A stretch of 59,540 bases of DNA. Origin: Borrelia puertoricensis. Lineage in GTDB: Bacteria; Spirochaetota; Spirochaetia; Borreliales; Borreliaceae. Both the position numbers and the translations under genes were made by a program. Where the stretch lies: the NCBI RefSeq assembly GCF_023035875.1, contig NZ_CP075388.1, positions 1 to 59,540 of the forward strand, given 5' to 3'. Every line of letters begins with the position of its first letter. Positions within the stretch are counted from its first letter, which is position 1. The notes under the pieces are model-generated. The model had not been told where the DNA came from. It made no database searches and was given only the letters and a program-made list of their open reading frames with translations. Below are positions 46,891 to 56,907 of the stretch, in pieces.

Positions 46891-47330
46891 TACACAACTC
46901 CTATACAGGAAGGAGAAGTAGTATCTCTTTTAACTTTATCTAGATACGCATCAAATCGTAAACAGAAGTTTTTATTACAACTGTCAGATTGACTAGTATC
47001 AGATATAGGGTGATAGTCAATTTCAAGTTCATTGAATTTTTCTCTCTTTATTCTCTCAAATTCAAGTTCACGGACAATCCCCTTTTTCCTCAGTTCACAT
47101 CCAATATGATAGTAAGTAAGCAAGAAGATATCATTATAAGTAAGCTTCTCTGACTGTATTCCATTAGCTAATAATATTGACTCTAAGAGATTAATTTGCA
47201 TCATAAAGCTTTGAATAGAAAATTCTTCTATGCTTATTCCCAAAAGGGAAATAATATTAGAGTGAAGCCTGCTTATAAATAATTCTTCTTCTTGTCTCTC
47301 TATCTCTTGTTGAGCTGTTCTCTGTTGCAT
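46890..47330 (-). CDS. Head completion candidate (DUF3890-like), unit B
   Basis: 146 residues, same protein as 16392-16832 with only silent base changes seen. Confidence 0.58.
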   Translation of the reverse strand: MQQRTAQQEIERQEEELFISRLHSNIISLLGISIEEFSIQSFMMQINLLESILLANGIQSEKLTYNDIFLLTYYHIGCELRKKGIVRELEFERIKREKFNELEIDYHPISDTSQSDSCNKNFCLRFDAYLDKVKRDTTSPSCIGVV

Positions 47331-47344
47331 TACCAGGTTAACCT

Positions 47345-48322
47345 TTAAGATTGTTTAATATCAACTCGTAAAATTGTTTTCTCTGTTGCTAAGAGTCCAC
47401 CAAGTACAAAATCAAGATATGAATGTGCAATATCAGTTGAATCTCTATCCACTTGCTCATTTGGCATTGGTAGCATATATTTACTTGGTTTGAACTTAAT
47501 TAGTTCAGCATTTAATGGATAAATGAGTATTTGATTTTGAAGTAAATTACTTGTTTCAATATATACTTCTCTTCTATTATTAACAGCTTTTATTGTCTTA
47601 ATAAGGAAGTCCTCCCAAGAATCATTAGAAGAATAAACATTAGATGATGAAGAAGAATTTGTTATTGCATATGGTTTAACTAACTTTAAACTTGTTACTG
47701 GATCAACTAATACCATCATAGGAGTTGAGAATTCATCTCCTAGCTCTAATTTTGCAAGACCCTTTTCGATACTTTCAAATATTTTATCCATTTTTTCTTT
47801 GTCGCTGCTACTTACCTCTTCTTTTACTTGATCTGGCATATTTAAGAGCCCATACATATTAGGTAACATTCGTTTTTGATTCTTTCCATCTTTTTGGATT
47901 GACACAGTACCTGTTAATACAAAATGATTTATTAGTTTTATTATTTCATTTGTTGCAAGTTTATATGCCTCCCCAAATGGAAGTAAATTATTATTTACAT
48001 CTCCAGCATAATCATTATCTTTATAAAATTTTTCAGAAGTTTGTTTTAAGTGTCTAAATTTATATTGTAACTTTAAATAATTAAGTCTCACTGACTCTGA
48101 ACGAAATCCAATGGTTGCAATAGTATTAACTTCATTTACTAATGTTGTAGGATTAGCATTAAGAAATGCATCCCATTTAATTGTTTTTAAATATCCCATC
48201 TTTAAATCAACATCTTCAATTTGTTCTTTTGAAAACCAGTTATAAAATACTGGTAATTTAATTTCTGAGAAAATATTCGCTATTTCTTTTGCATAATAAT
48301 TTTGATCATATAATTCTGACAT
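47345..48322 (-). CDS. Major capsid protein candidate, unit B
   Basis: 325 residues. It differs from unit A at scattered places (TTLVNEV, YKDNDYAG, EEVSSSDKEKMD, DPVTSL), most in a loop near residue 170-180. The C-terminal GGLLATEKTILRVDI is kept. Start behind AAAGGAGG. Confidence 0.68.
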   Translation of the reverse strand: MSELYDQNYYAKEIANIFSEIKLPVFYNWFSKEQIEDVDLKMGYLKTIKWDAFLNANPTTLVNEVNTIATIGFRSESVRLNYLKLQYKFRHLKQTSEKFYKDNDYAGDVNNNLLPFGEAYKLATNEIIKLINHFVLTGTVSIQKDGKNQKRMLPNMYGLLNMPDQVKEEVSSSDKEKMDKIFESIEKGLAKLELGDEFSTPMMVLVDPVTSLKLVKPYAITNSSSSSNVYSSNDSWEDFLIKTIKAVNNRREVYIETSNLLQNQILIYPLNAELIKFKPSKYMLPMPNEQVDRDSTDIAHSYLDFVLGGLLATEKTILRVDIKQS

Positions 48323-48349
48323 CTTTAACCTCCTTTAACTAATTTAAGT

Positions 48350-48925
48350 TTATCTAGATTTATTACCGTAAATAGCTACATTAACTATGCAAATTTTGTT
48401 TGTAGTACCATCAAGTGAAATTGCATCTGATAAAGCATAGGCATTAATTTTGCCATTACTTGAGCTATCTTTTTCAAGCTCACCATTTGTATCAAATTTA
48501 ACTTTATCTTTTCTTTTTATACCACTATTTTGTTTGGCTACTAAATACCCTTGAAAATTATTTGTAATAGGTATTACTGTTGCTATGCCAGTAAACTCAT
48601 CTATATCACTGCATATTCCATATAGATCATTCTCACCACCAACCTCAACATGTGGTTCATAGTGTGGATTGTTATTAGAAGTACTTGGATTTTCTACAAC
48701 TAGTTTTACTCCTCTTTTGTATGGATAACCTTTGACAGGATAATTTTCTAATTTGTCTTTACTACTAGTTACAGTCCCACCTTGGTTGGCAAAGTGTAAA
48801 TTTTTATCCCTAAAATCAACTTTATTACTAAAAACCCCTGCATCACTAATAGGATTTTTCATTAACTTTTTAATACTATTAGCTTTCTCTTCATATTGTT
48901 GTACTAACTGAGTTACATTTGACAT
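48350..48925 (-). CDS. DUF228 protein, third paralogue (unit B)
   Basis: About 191 residues from ATG 48925 (MSNVTQLVQQYEEKA). The N-terminal third differs strongly from unit A and in places follows paralogue 1 (DKLENYPVKGYPYKRGVKL, FANQGGTVT), while the C-terminal third matches unit A. This looks like conversion between paralogues. The frame opens further upstream, but without a better ribosome site. Confidence 0.65.
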   Translation of the reverse strand: MSNVTQLVQQYEEKANSIKKLMKNPISDAGVFSNKVDFRDKNLHFANQGGTVTSSKDKLENYPVKGYPYKRGVKLVVENPSTSNNNPHYEPHVEVGGENDLYGICSDIDEFTGIATVIPITNNFQGYLVAKQNSGIKRKDKVKFDTNGELEKDSSSNGKINAYALSDAISLDGTTNKICIVNVAIYGNKSR

Positions 48926-48941
48926 ATGTAAATCTTCTCCT

Positions 48942-49727
48942 TTAACCAATGGCTTTATTTCCATAAAGAGCTATTTTAACTAAATTTAATGTATACTCAT
49001 CATTGCTTTTCTTACTCTCATCATTAGTAAGTTGTATTGTAAATTTATTTGATAATGCTATAGCATTAATTTTGACTGATGAGGTATTAGATGATTTAAC
49101 AGCTTCTCCATTAGAATTAAAATCTAATTTATCACCTATCTTAAAACTATCAGAGCTTTGGGCAATTACATATCCAGTAAAATTATTCGTAATAGGAAGT
49201 ATAGTTGCTACATTAGTATAAGGATCAATATCAACACATATTCCATACATGTTATTCCCATCACTAACTTCAACTTGAACTTCGTCATTTTTTTTAGTAT
49301 CTGTCTCTACTTTTAGCTTTACTGCACGCTTATATGGAAATCCTAAAGCTGGGTATTCTTCTAATTTATCTGTACTACTTGAGAGAGATTGTGAAATTGC
49401 ATCTACTCTTATGTTTTTATCTTGAAAAGTAGTTGGTGCTTTAAACACAGCAGCTTGAGTATCAAAACTCTTAAAGTATTTCCTTAATTTTAAGATAATC
49501 TCTTTAAGTGACTTACCTTCAGTAGTTTCTTCTAATATTGGGGTGCTTCTTTTACTTCGTCTTTTTGATCTTGTAGAATCCTCTTGTAATTGGGATTCTT
49601 GTAATAGATTCTTAAAAAGCTCTTGATCTTCTGTATCACTTAAATCAATATCACCCATTTGAAAATCAGTTTGAGTATCATGATCACTTCTAAGTTCATC
49701 TTTTGATGGGTTTGCTTTGCTAGTCAC
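48942..49727 (-). CDS. DUF228 protein, second paralogue (unit B)
   Basis: 261 residues, GTG start. Six residues longer than unit A: LLQESQLQEDS replaces LLQEDS, a short tandem duplication. Other changes cluster in the decoration-like part. Confidence 0.65.
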   Translation of the reverse strand: MTSKANPSKDELRSDHDTQTDFQMGDIDLSDTEDQELFKNLLQESQLQEDSTRSKRRSKRSTPILEETTEGKSLKEIILKLRKYFKSFDTQAAVFKAPTTFQDKNIRVDAISQSLSSSTDKLEEYPALGFPYKRAVKLKVETDTKKNDEVQVEVSDGNNMYGICVDIDPYTNVATILPITNNFTGYVIAQSSDSFKIGDKLDFNSNGEAVKSSNTSSVKINAIALSNKFTIQLTNDESKKSNDEYTLNLVKIALYGNKAIG

Positions 49728-49732
49728 TATTC

Positions 49733-50288
49733 TTAACTACCTCTGTTTCCACATATACTTACTAATGCTATGTATAAGTTAGTATTAACTTGAAATGCCT
49801 TTGATAAGGCTATTCCATTAACACCACCTGAACTGCTGTTATTTTCAACTTCACCATCTGTATTAATTTTAATTTTGATTTCCAGGATTAATTGAACTTT
49901 GACTGCTCTGTTTTACTACTAAATATCCCGTAAAATTATTTGTTATTGGCAGTACAGTTGCTATACCAGTAAAGTCATCAATATCTATGCATATACCATA
50001 TAAATCAGTACCACCCCCAGCTTCTACACAAGGTTCAGTATTATCACTTGCCTCATAAGATAACTTAACACCACGTTTGTATGGATATCCTTTAACAGGA
50101 TAATTCTCTAACTTATCTACTTTTGAAGTGATACTTCCACCAGAATTAGCAAAGGTTAAATTCTTATCTCTAAAATCAACATTATTACTAAAAAGACCAG
50201 GATCCCTATTTGGATTTTTCATTAGGTCTTGTATTTCTTTTACCTTTTTATCATATTCTTCTTTAAGTTTTGTTATAGTCTCTGACAT
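49733..50288 (-). pseudogene. DUF228 protein, first paralogue, frameshifted (unit B)
   Basis: The open part is 139 residues (to 49869), ending INPGNQN. A net one-base insertion near 49870-49885 puts the last ~45 codons (DGEVENNSSSGGVNGIALSKAF...) out of frame, although they are still well kept. Confidence 0.75.
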
Positions 50289-50300
50289 GCATATATCTCC

Positions 50301-50972
50301 TTAAGCTGTTTTTTTCTCTTTAAGGTTATAAAACTCATGTATTCTATCTTTATAAGCATTTGCAACAGAAATATTAAATTCATCAAAGTTAACTGGTGAG
50401 AACCCTGAATCTAATAATGATATTCTATTCTCTATTTTAGAGATAATATCACCACGCTTAGAATCAATATTACTTGCAGCACGTTTTCTCATACTTATAT
50501 TTACTTTTGCTAAAGATACAAGTTGTTCTAATATCTCTCCATCTAAATGTTCAAAATTATCTAGCTTGGAAATAGCTTTTATTTGTTCTTTAGGAACAAA
50601 TTTTCTCACTAACTCTCTTCTTTGTGCTTGCATTATTTCTTTCAGTGAATAACCTTTAGAAAGAAGAGTATCTTTATCAAAATGCTTGCTTAAATGTGCT
50701 TTTGCTAATTGATCAATTTCATTTATCTTTTCAGCTTCTAAGAGTAACTGTTTCTCTACTCGCTCTCTATCTTCCGCATTTGCAAGTTCACGTGCAATTC
50801 GGTCATTTATACTTAATTTATTAACCCTTTCATCTTCTCGAGTTACCTTTTCTTTAAGCTGCATATACTCTTCAAACTCTTCTTGACTTATACGTTTAAA
50901 CTTATCAGAAGAGCTATTATCATTAGTCTGTATTACTACTTCTTCTGTATTTACATCTGAATCTTTTTCCAT
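50301..50972 (-). CDS. Scaffold-like protein (DUF1357), unit B
   Basis: 223 residues with four changes from unit A (EKDSDV, DRERVEK, KRAASNIDSKRG). AAGGAG before the ATG. Confidence 0.68.
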   Translation of the reverse strand: MEKDSDVNTEEVVIQTNDNSSSDKFKRISQEEFEEYMQLKEKVTREDERVNKLSINDRIARELANAEDRERVEKQLLLEAEKINEIDQLAKAHLSKHFDKDTLLSKGYSLKEIMQAQRRELVRKFVPKEQIKAISKLDNFEHLDGEILEQLVSLAKVNISMRKRAASNIDSKRGDIISKIENRISLLDSGFSPVNFDEFNISVANAYKDRIHEFYNLKEKKTA

Positions 50973-50986
50973 GAAAACTCCTTAAC

Positions 50987-52222
50987 CTAAATTGAAAATA
51001 ATTTTTCTTTTAGCTTTGATATCTCATCTTTGCTTAAAACACTTTTATTTATAAGTTCACTATATTTACCGAAAAATTCTATTAATTTGAGATCTCTATC
51101 TACTCTCTCTTCTTCACTAAGCATAACAAGAGAATTAAATTTCATCTCTAAATCAAAATACCTAGATAGTTTAATATTGACAGCAATCTCTACTGCTTCT
51201 TGTATTCCTTTAAGAAAATCATAATAATTGGATCTATCTCCCTTCCCATCATTTCCCAAACCTTTAGTCTGTTCATTAAAACTTCGAGTTAGTGGCTCTT
51301 TTGTATCTGCTCCTATCTTAGCTTTTACTAATGCCAATGCCTCTTTTAAATACGTAAGATCATACTTAATTACCTCTAATGATGCATCTGTTGTTGAAGT
51401 GTAAAATATTCCTTCATTATTTAAACTTGACTTTAATCTCTCGATTTCTCTTGAGAGACTATCATTAATACTCTTAAGATCAGATATGCTGTTATTATCC
51501 TGTCTTTGTCTTTGAAATAGACCTGCAAATAATCCATTATTACTATTATTTCTATGTGTTAAGCTGTTTAATGATGCAGTTGCATTTGATAGTGCATCTT
51601 GAAGTCCAACTAATGCTTCATCTTTATAAAAAAGAAAATTATGTGTCTCTATTCTCTTATCTATCTGTGTATAAATTTTCTCAAGTAGATAAATATTAAG
51701 TAAAAAACTTTCACTATAACATGGTATGTAACGTTTTAAGATATAATCATAATTATCAAAAATTATTACCCTACTCTTATGTATCTTAACTAAAGAGTAA
51801 GAAGTATTTCCTTCTTTTACTGTGTAAGTAATATACTGGTCATAAATGCCCAAATCTTTAACTAAATTGAAATCTAGATATTTAAATCCAATGGGCAATT
51901 CAGAATTTACTTCTTCTTCTAATTCTGTCAGTTCATCACGAGTTAGAACTAAAATATATCCTGCACCATTAAATCTATAACTAATTATAAGATTTAAAAG
52001 AGCATCTTTAAGCTCTCTTTTAAGTCTTGCTATCTCAGATTCACTAATATTATCTAAACTTTCAAGATGAATACCATTCTTCAGTGCATCCTCAGCAGGA
52101 TTCTCTATATAGTTCCTAAAAAAAAGCGAATATTTATATAATTCCAAAGGACAGATCTTATTTGATCGTTTCTTTATTTCATCAAAATAATACAAATTTG
52201 TTCCTTTAATTTCAGTTTGCAT
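50987..52222 (-). CDS. Phage portal protein (DUF1073-like), unit B
   Basis: 411 residues from ATG 52222, with few changes from unit A. The start is chosen as in unit A: the upstream TTG belongs to the -35 box of the late promoter. Confidence 0.75.
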   Translation of the reverse strand: MQTEIKGTNLYYFDEIKKRSNKICPLELYKYSLFFRNYIENPAEDALKNGIHLESLDNISESEIARLKRELKDALLNLIISYRFNGAGYILVLTRDELTELEEEVNSELPIGFKYLDFNLVKDLGIYDQYITYTVKEGNTSYSLVKIHKSRVIIFDNYDYILKRYIPCYSESFLLNIYLLEKIYTQIDKRIETHNFLFYKDEALVGLQDALSNATASLNSLTHRNNSNNGLFAGLFQRQRQDNNSISDLKSINDSLSREIERLKSSLNNEGIFYTSTTDASLEVIKYDLTYLKEALALVKAKIGADTKEPLTRSFNEQTKGLGNDGKGDRSNYYDFLKGIQEAVEIAVNIKLSRYFDLEMKFNSLVMLSEEERVDRDLKLIEFFGKYSELINKSVLSKDEISKLKEKLFSI

Positions 52223-52226
52223 ATAG

Positions 52227-52255
52227 ATTGTAGCAAAAATAATAGTTTTTGTCAA
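52227..52255 (-). promoter_or_regulatory. Late-operon promoter, unit B
   Basis: TTGACA, 17 nt, TACAAT on the minus strand, identical to unit A; the portal ATG follows the -10 box by 4 nt. Confidence 0.8.
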
Positions 52256-52275
52256 AATAAAAGAAACAAATACAT

Positions 52276-52305
52276 ATACGATAAAATATAGATATTTTAT
52301 TGTAT
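52276..52305. promoter_or_regulatory. 14-bp inverted repeat upstream of the late promoter, unit B
   Basis: ATACGATAAAATAT - AG - ATATTTTATTGTAT: 13 of 14 positions pair. It lies 20 bp upstream of the -35 box. Candidate activator or repressor site; a hairpin in DNA or in an antisense transcript is also possible. Confidence 0.55.
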
Positions 52306-52333
52306 CTGTACTAATTGGGGGGGGAAATAAAAA

Positions 52334-52988
52334 TTATTTCAATAATAATGCTAATAAAATACCTAAAGTAAGAGTTATGATAGTACCAAACATCCAATTA
52401 TGGAGTTTAGATGTGTTTTTAAATTCTAATGTAGATTTCTCTATCTTATTATCAAGTTCATTGAATTTAGTATCTATCTTATTATCAAGTTCATTGAATT
52501 TAGTATCTATCTTATTATCAAGGTCCTTAATATCAGATTTTAATTCACTTCTGACTTCTATCTTTTACATTCATTAATTTATATCTATCTTATTTTAAGA
52601 TTATTCTCAACTCATCTATTTTATTGTCAAGGTCCCTAATATCAGATTTTAAAGTTGTCTCAACCCTTTGAATCTCAGATTGTAAGAGAGCTTCAACTTT
52701 TTCAAGCTTAAGGTTAAAGTTACTCTCAACGGTGTCTATTTTTTTATCGAGTTCATTAAATTTAGTATCTATTTTGGTGTTAAGCTCATCCTTAACACTA
52801 CTAATCCCATCTTCTAAGTGTTTCAATTTTATATCAAAGTTTTCTTTTAAGAATTCAATGTCTTTATAAGTCAGCTCATTACGATAATACCTATAAGACA
52901 GATCAATAGCAATATCTCTCTTAATACCGGCTTTAGTAAGTTCAGCTATAACCATTTGCTGTGTAATAACTCGTTGAGCAAGTCCCAT
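52334..52988 (-). pseudogene. bdr: Bdr repeat protein, frameshifted (unit B)
   Basis: The open part (52590-52988, 132 residues) has the Bdr head and KID repeats. After a shift near 52590, the frame resumes with DNKIDTKFNEL repeats (three in tandem) and the membrane anchor MFGTIITLTLGILLALLLK, ending at 52334. Repeat number differs from unit A, as is usual for bdr. Confidence 0.7.
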
Positions 52989-53029
52989 AAAAACACTCCT
53001 TATGTAATTATTATATAATATTTTAACGG

Positions 53030-54383
53030 TTATAGGAACCTTATTTTAGTAAAATGAGCTTTAAGAGTACGCATACTTAGAGTCAATAACATATATGATG
53101 CTGATAGGCTATCTAATGAATCATCATCACTCTTCCCATCTCCTTTGTACTTATAAATATCAGATATAGCTGACTTACTTGAATAATCCATAATACTAAG
53201 TTTAGATGTTGCAAATGGCTCTATTAACGTAGCAATTCTAGTAAATTTATTACTTATAGGTTTAATTGGAGCAATTTTAAAATTATGACTCATACCCGCC
53301 CTAAGTTTAAGAAACATTTTAGTCACATTCCCATGCCCAGAAACGTTATCCCTATCTTCAACATATAGTTTGTGTACATTAAGATTTGTAAGTATAGTTT
53401 TAATTGTATTTAACATCTTAGGATCACCTACTGGTAACTTTTCTTGAAAAATAAATGCATAATAACTTTGATCTACTCTCTCCAAAACACAAAGGGCTGT
53501 ATTATCTCCTCCTATACTGTATGCAGGATCTAAATATGCTATTGGGGATATAAATTCATGGTTACTTGTAAGATTAACATTAGTAAATATCGCATCACAG
53601 GACGGGACCCATTCTCCAAGTAGAACCCTTGCCTTATATGTTGGAATGTCCTTGTAAATCTCTTCTTGTGTTTTAATAAAATCCCGAGAAATTAATTCAT
53701 TATCATATGTTGTAAAGTTATATTTAGAGTAAATTTTTGTATTATCAATATAATCAAGCTTAAAGAAATGCTCCGGGCTGTCAGGATTGGTATCAAATAT
53801 AATTGCCTGCATTCCTACTCTAAGCCTTTTTAAACATTCTATTAATGTTTCTTTATGCAGTGTAGTTGCTTCATTAACGTAAATAAGCGCTGAATTAGAG
53901 CCTCTAAACCGCTCAAAATCACTTGCCCTATCACCACCATACAAATTAACTCTTAGTGAGTCTATTTCAAAATATGATGTATTAGAAAATTTTGGCCTAA
54001 AGGGTATTTTAAGCATACTAGCAATATCTTCTAACTCACTCATAACATTAACCTCTAATGATTTTTGTGGAATTTCCTATTATAAAATTATTAGTATTTC
54101 TTTTATACACATTCCTATTTGTAAGCAGTATTTTTAAGAATAGATAACATGCTAGAAATGTTTTACCACTTGCAATCCCACCAGATAAAATAATTTTACT
54201 TTGATTATTCTTCTCGATATTACGTACTACTTTAAGTTGTTTTGAAGTTAAATATTTACTTTCAAATCCTTTAAAATCAACCTCCAATGCTTTAGGCTTA
54301 ATAAAATCCATTATATCAATACCAAAATCACGCTTGTACTCTCGCTGCATTTCTTTAAATATAGGCAGCTTATATATATCCAT
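53030..54383 (-). pseudogene. terL: Terminase large subunit, frameshifted (unit B)
   Basis: An extra base near 54067 (TTTGTGG against TTTGGG in unit A) splits it into 113 N-terminal codons with Walker A (54048-54389) and 337 codons (53030-54043) with Walker B ALIYVNEA and the complete nuclease domain. The break is at a different place from the unit A copy, where this part is open. Confidence 0.8.
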
Positions 54384-54394
54384 TACCATATCCT

Positions 54395-54961
54395 TTAAAT
54401 TTGTAATTTAGAGCGCACATCTGTATCAGTAGCTTTAAGCTTTAGCATTGTCTTGTAACATAGTGACATCTTCTTAAGTTCTCTCTCCCTTTTAAGCTCA
54501 TCGAGTTTAAGTTTTAACTCTTCAAGCTCACGACTCTCTTCTTCTGAATGTGCAACTTTTTTACTTAAAGTCTTCTTGTAAAGATTGCTAATTTGAGACT
54601 CGAGTTCTTCTATTTTGTAATTATGAGTTTTAAGTTCTAACTCTAAATAACGACTAAATGAATTTATAAATTCTAGTCCCAACATACTTTTAGCCATACT
54701 AAACTGACTTTTAAGATCACGCGCCTGGGCTGTACTTTGTGATGCATGAAATAAGATATTATTTAAAGTATCTTCACAAATAGTAAGCTTAGCAGCACCA
54801 GTAATATACTCAGGGTCATCTTTAAGCGCTTCCCATTTGCGTCTCATCTTTCCTACATTAACACGACTAACTCCCAGCTCTTTTGCTATACCAGTGTTAT
54901 TAAGCTTCCCTTCTCTAAAATACACAACATAATCATCAAACGATTTCTTTACCCTATTCAT
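54395..54961 (-). CDS. Terminase small subunit candidate (DUF603), unit B
   Basis: 188 residues, one or two changes from unit A (NNTGIAKEL for NDAGIAKEL just before the helix-turn-helix). Same operator-like start region. Confidence 0.75.
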   Translation of the reverse strand: MNRVKKSFDDYVVYFREGKLNNTGIAKELGVSRVNVGKMRRKWEALKDDPEYITGAAKLTICEDTLNNILFHASQSTAQARDLKSQFSMAKSMLGLEFINSFSRYLELELKTHNYKIEELESQISNLYKKTLSKKVAHSEEESRELEELKLKLDELKRERELKKMSLCYKTMLKLKATDTDVRSKLQI

Positions 54962-54968
54962 ACCTTTT

Positions 54969-54995
54969 AATATAAGTTAACTAATAGGTTAACAA
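54969..54995 (-). promoter_or_regulatory. terS promoter with paired GTTAAC sites, unit B
   Basis: Identical to unit A: TATATT -10 at 54969-54974 and GTTAAC at 54976-54981 and 54988-54993. Confidence 0.5.
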
Positions 54996-55132
54996 AAATA
55001 TATTTAACATAAAATTTATAACAAAACAATAAATTTTACAAAAACAATTAATACTTATACGTAAATGTACATTAAAGATATGTAAATAGAGATATATTTT
55101 TAAAATCATAAAAAATGATAAGGGGATTTAAT

Positions 55133-55562
55133 ATGAATAAAATTAATTTTATTTTGATTTTATTATTACTAATTAGTAGTTGTGAATATGAGCATGGAAA
55201 TGCTACACCTAAGAGTAGAGTTAAAAGAAACTTCGAAGAACAATCAGAAATACAAAAAACACCTGAAGAAGCATCCTTAAGAGAAAAGCTAAATGAAACT
55301 CAAAAAAAAAACCTAGACTTTTTAAAAGAGGCTTTAGGTAATGATTCTATTTTCAACAAAATTTTACCAGTCATGATGAATCTGAAGAATAAAGAGAGGA
55401 GCACTTGATCACATAAATACTGAACTTGCAAAATGCACAGGTGAGAATGCTAGCCAGCAAAAAGAAACTTTTAAACAAGTAGTAAAGGGTGCTCTTAATG
55501 GTGGTGAAAACTTAGATAATTTTAAAAACCAAGCATCAAGCACTTGTGGATCAGGTGGTTAA
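55133..55562 (+). pseudogene. mlp: Mlp-family lipoprotein, frameshifted (unit B)
   Basis: Same signal peptide and lipobox as 24633. Indels near 55367-55400 end the frame as ILPVMMNLKNKERST at 55408. The C-terminal HINTELAKCTGENASQQKETF part continues out of frame to 55562. A secreted short lipoprotein of ~90 residues may still be made. Confidence 0.78.
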
Positions 55563-56043
55563 ATAAAACTCTAATAACTAAAGATGAAAGTTAAGAAATG
55601 GGGATTTAAAAAAGAAAGATTTAAGAGAATAAGGTAACAAAAATTCTAGATAAAGATGTGTAATAGAAAATAAATTAAACTCGTTATAAAAATGGTAAGA
55701 GTAACTATAAAAGTAAACTTTAAGTTAACAGAGATAGAGAATTTAAATTTTGTACTAAGTAATCCATCATTGCAAAGTTGAAAGGTACTAAAGCGACAGA
55801 TAAAGTAAACAGAAAGTAAAATTATAAGTATTTGTTAATAACAATGGAAAGAATGCTAGTTATATTCCCTAAATTCTCAAAAAAATATCCTTTATATTTA
55901 TTACAAATATGTATAAGAGCATATTTTCTATACAATGGCGACCTTTAAAAATTGACTCTACGTGTAAGTATTTGCTAATATTTTTTACACAAGTTTAGTA
56001 ATTTTTATAATATTTAGTTAACTTTAAAATTACATGATAGTGA
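55563..56043. other. Mlp-recombinase intergenic region (unit B)
   Basis: About 480 nt. Holds the conserved 29-codon frame (55692-55781) and a shortened stem AAATATG/CATATTT at 55905-55926. No firm gene. Confidence 0.4.
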
Positions 56044-56775
56044 ATGATTTACTTAAAGAAAAAAATAAAAAATTTAATTAAAGAAAATGAACTCTTAAGA
56101 GAAGAACTGTTGTTAATTACCAATCCTTCTAAAAAGCAAATTATTACTAAACCCAAAACTAGATTTTATCTTAATGACAAGACAATTAGACTCGTAAAAC
56201 GCTCTATAGAGAGACTTAAAAGTCTAGACCCCATTTCAGGATGGTTTGTACACTTACTCTCAGTTACTGGTTGTAGGGGTGTTGAGGTACAAAATATAAA
56301 ACTTGACCAGATATCAAAAGAAAAAGGTAGTAATAATGAACTACTCTATAGCCTGCGTGTTAATGTTGCAAAAAAGAGAAGAGGTGTTTGCATAAGAGAA
56401 GTTGTAATTAATAAAGATGAATTTGACGCTATTATGAGGGCCCATAAAACTTATTTCGAAAAAAAAGGTATGGATGCAAGACGTACATATCTATTTCAAA
56501 AAAGTAAGATTAGATTTCGTGATAATAAAATTAATATAAAAAAGATTACCGAAAAATTTAAAGAATTACTCATTAAGGGAGGATTTAAAGAAAGAAAATC
56601 TCTTCATTTATGTAGAAATATATTCATAGCTACTCTAAAATCACGTGGTTATAATGCATTCCAAATAAAAGAACTTATGAAATATTCATCTACTTCTGAG
56701 ATTGATAATGTTTATGGTCTCTCAAGTGCAAGTAAAATACAGGCTTACAAAGATATCAAAACTAGCTTGAAATAA
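56044..56775 (+). CDS. Tyrosine recombinase (phage integrase family), intact copy
   Basis: A 243-residue site-specific recombinase. Catalytic set: Arg78 (TGCRGVE), a lysine in the AKKRRGVC hairpin, His188-x-x-Arg191 (HLCRN) and nucleophile Tyr224 (NVYG). The usual second His/Trp is replaced by Tyr214 (MKYSS). The N-terminal arm is short and coiled-coil-like, so DNA contacts are smaller than in XerC/D. It may resolve or fuse cp32 circles; substrate unknown. No strong ribosome site is seen before the ATG. Confidence 0.82.
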   Translation: MIYLKKKIKNLIKENELLREELLLITNPSKKQIITKPKTRFYLNDKTIRLVKRSIERLKSLDPISGWFVHLLSVTGCRGVEVQNIKLDQISKEKGSNNELLYSLRVNVAKKRRGVCIREVVINKDEFDAIMRAHKTYFEKKGMDARRTYLFQKSKIRFRDNKINIKKITEKFKELLIKGGFKERKSLHLCRNIFIATLKSRGYNAFQIKELMKYSSTSEIDNVYGLSSASKIQAYKDIKTSLK

Positions 56776-56863
56776 ATTTTGCTAAATATCTATTTTTTTA
56801 CAAAATATTATGTATAATAAATACAGCTTATTTATAAAATTTTTATATTAACCTTTTACCATT

Positions 56864-56896
56864 AAAAAAAAGAGACCGGAGAGTCTCTTTTTTTTA
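56864..56896. terminator. Bidirectional terminator between recombinase and DUF261
   Basis: A-run plus AGAGAC - CGGAGA - GTCTCT plus T-run: a textbook two-way terminator between convergent genes. The unit A version is eroded. Confidence 0.85.
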
Positions 56897-56907
56897 TAAA
56901 TAGAGAT

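Larger units (their letters stand above)
36001..55132. repeat. Late-gene block of unit B, repeat of 5502-24632
   Basis: Second copy of the late block. Genes broken here but whole in unit A: lysis lipoprotein, neck protein, DUF228 paralogue 1; mlp just outside is also broken. Confidence 0.9.
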
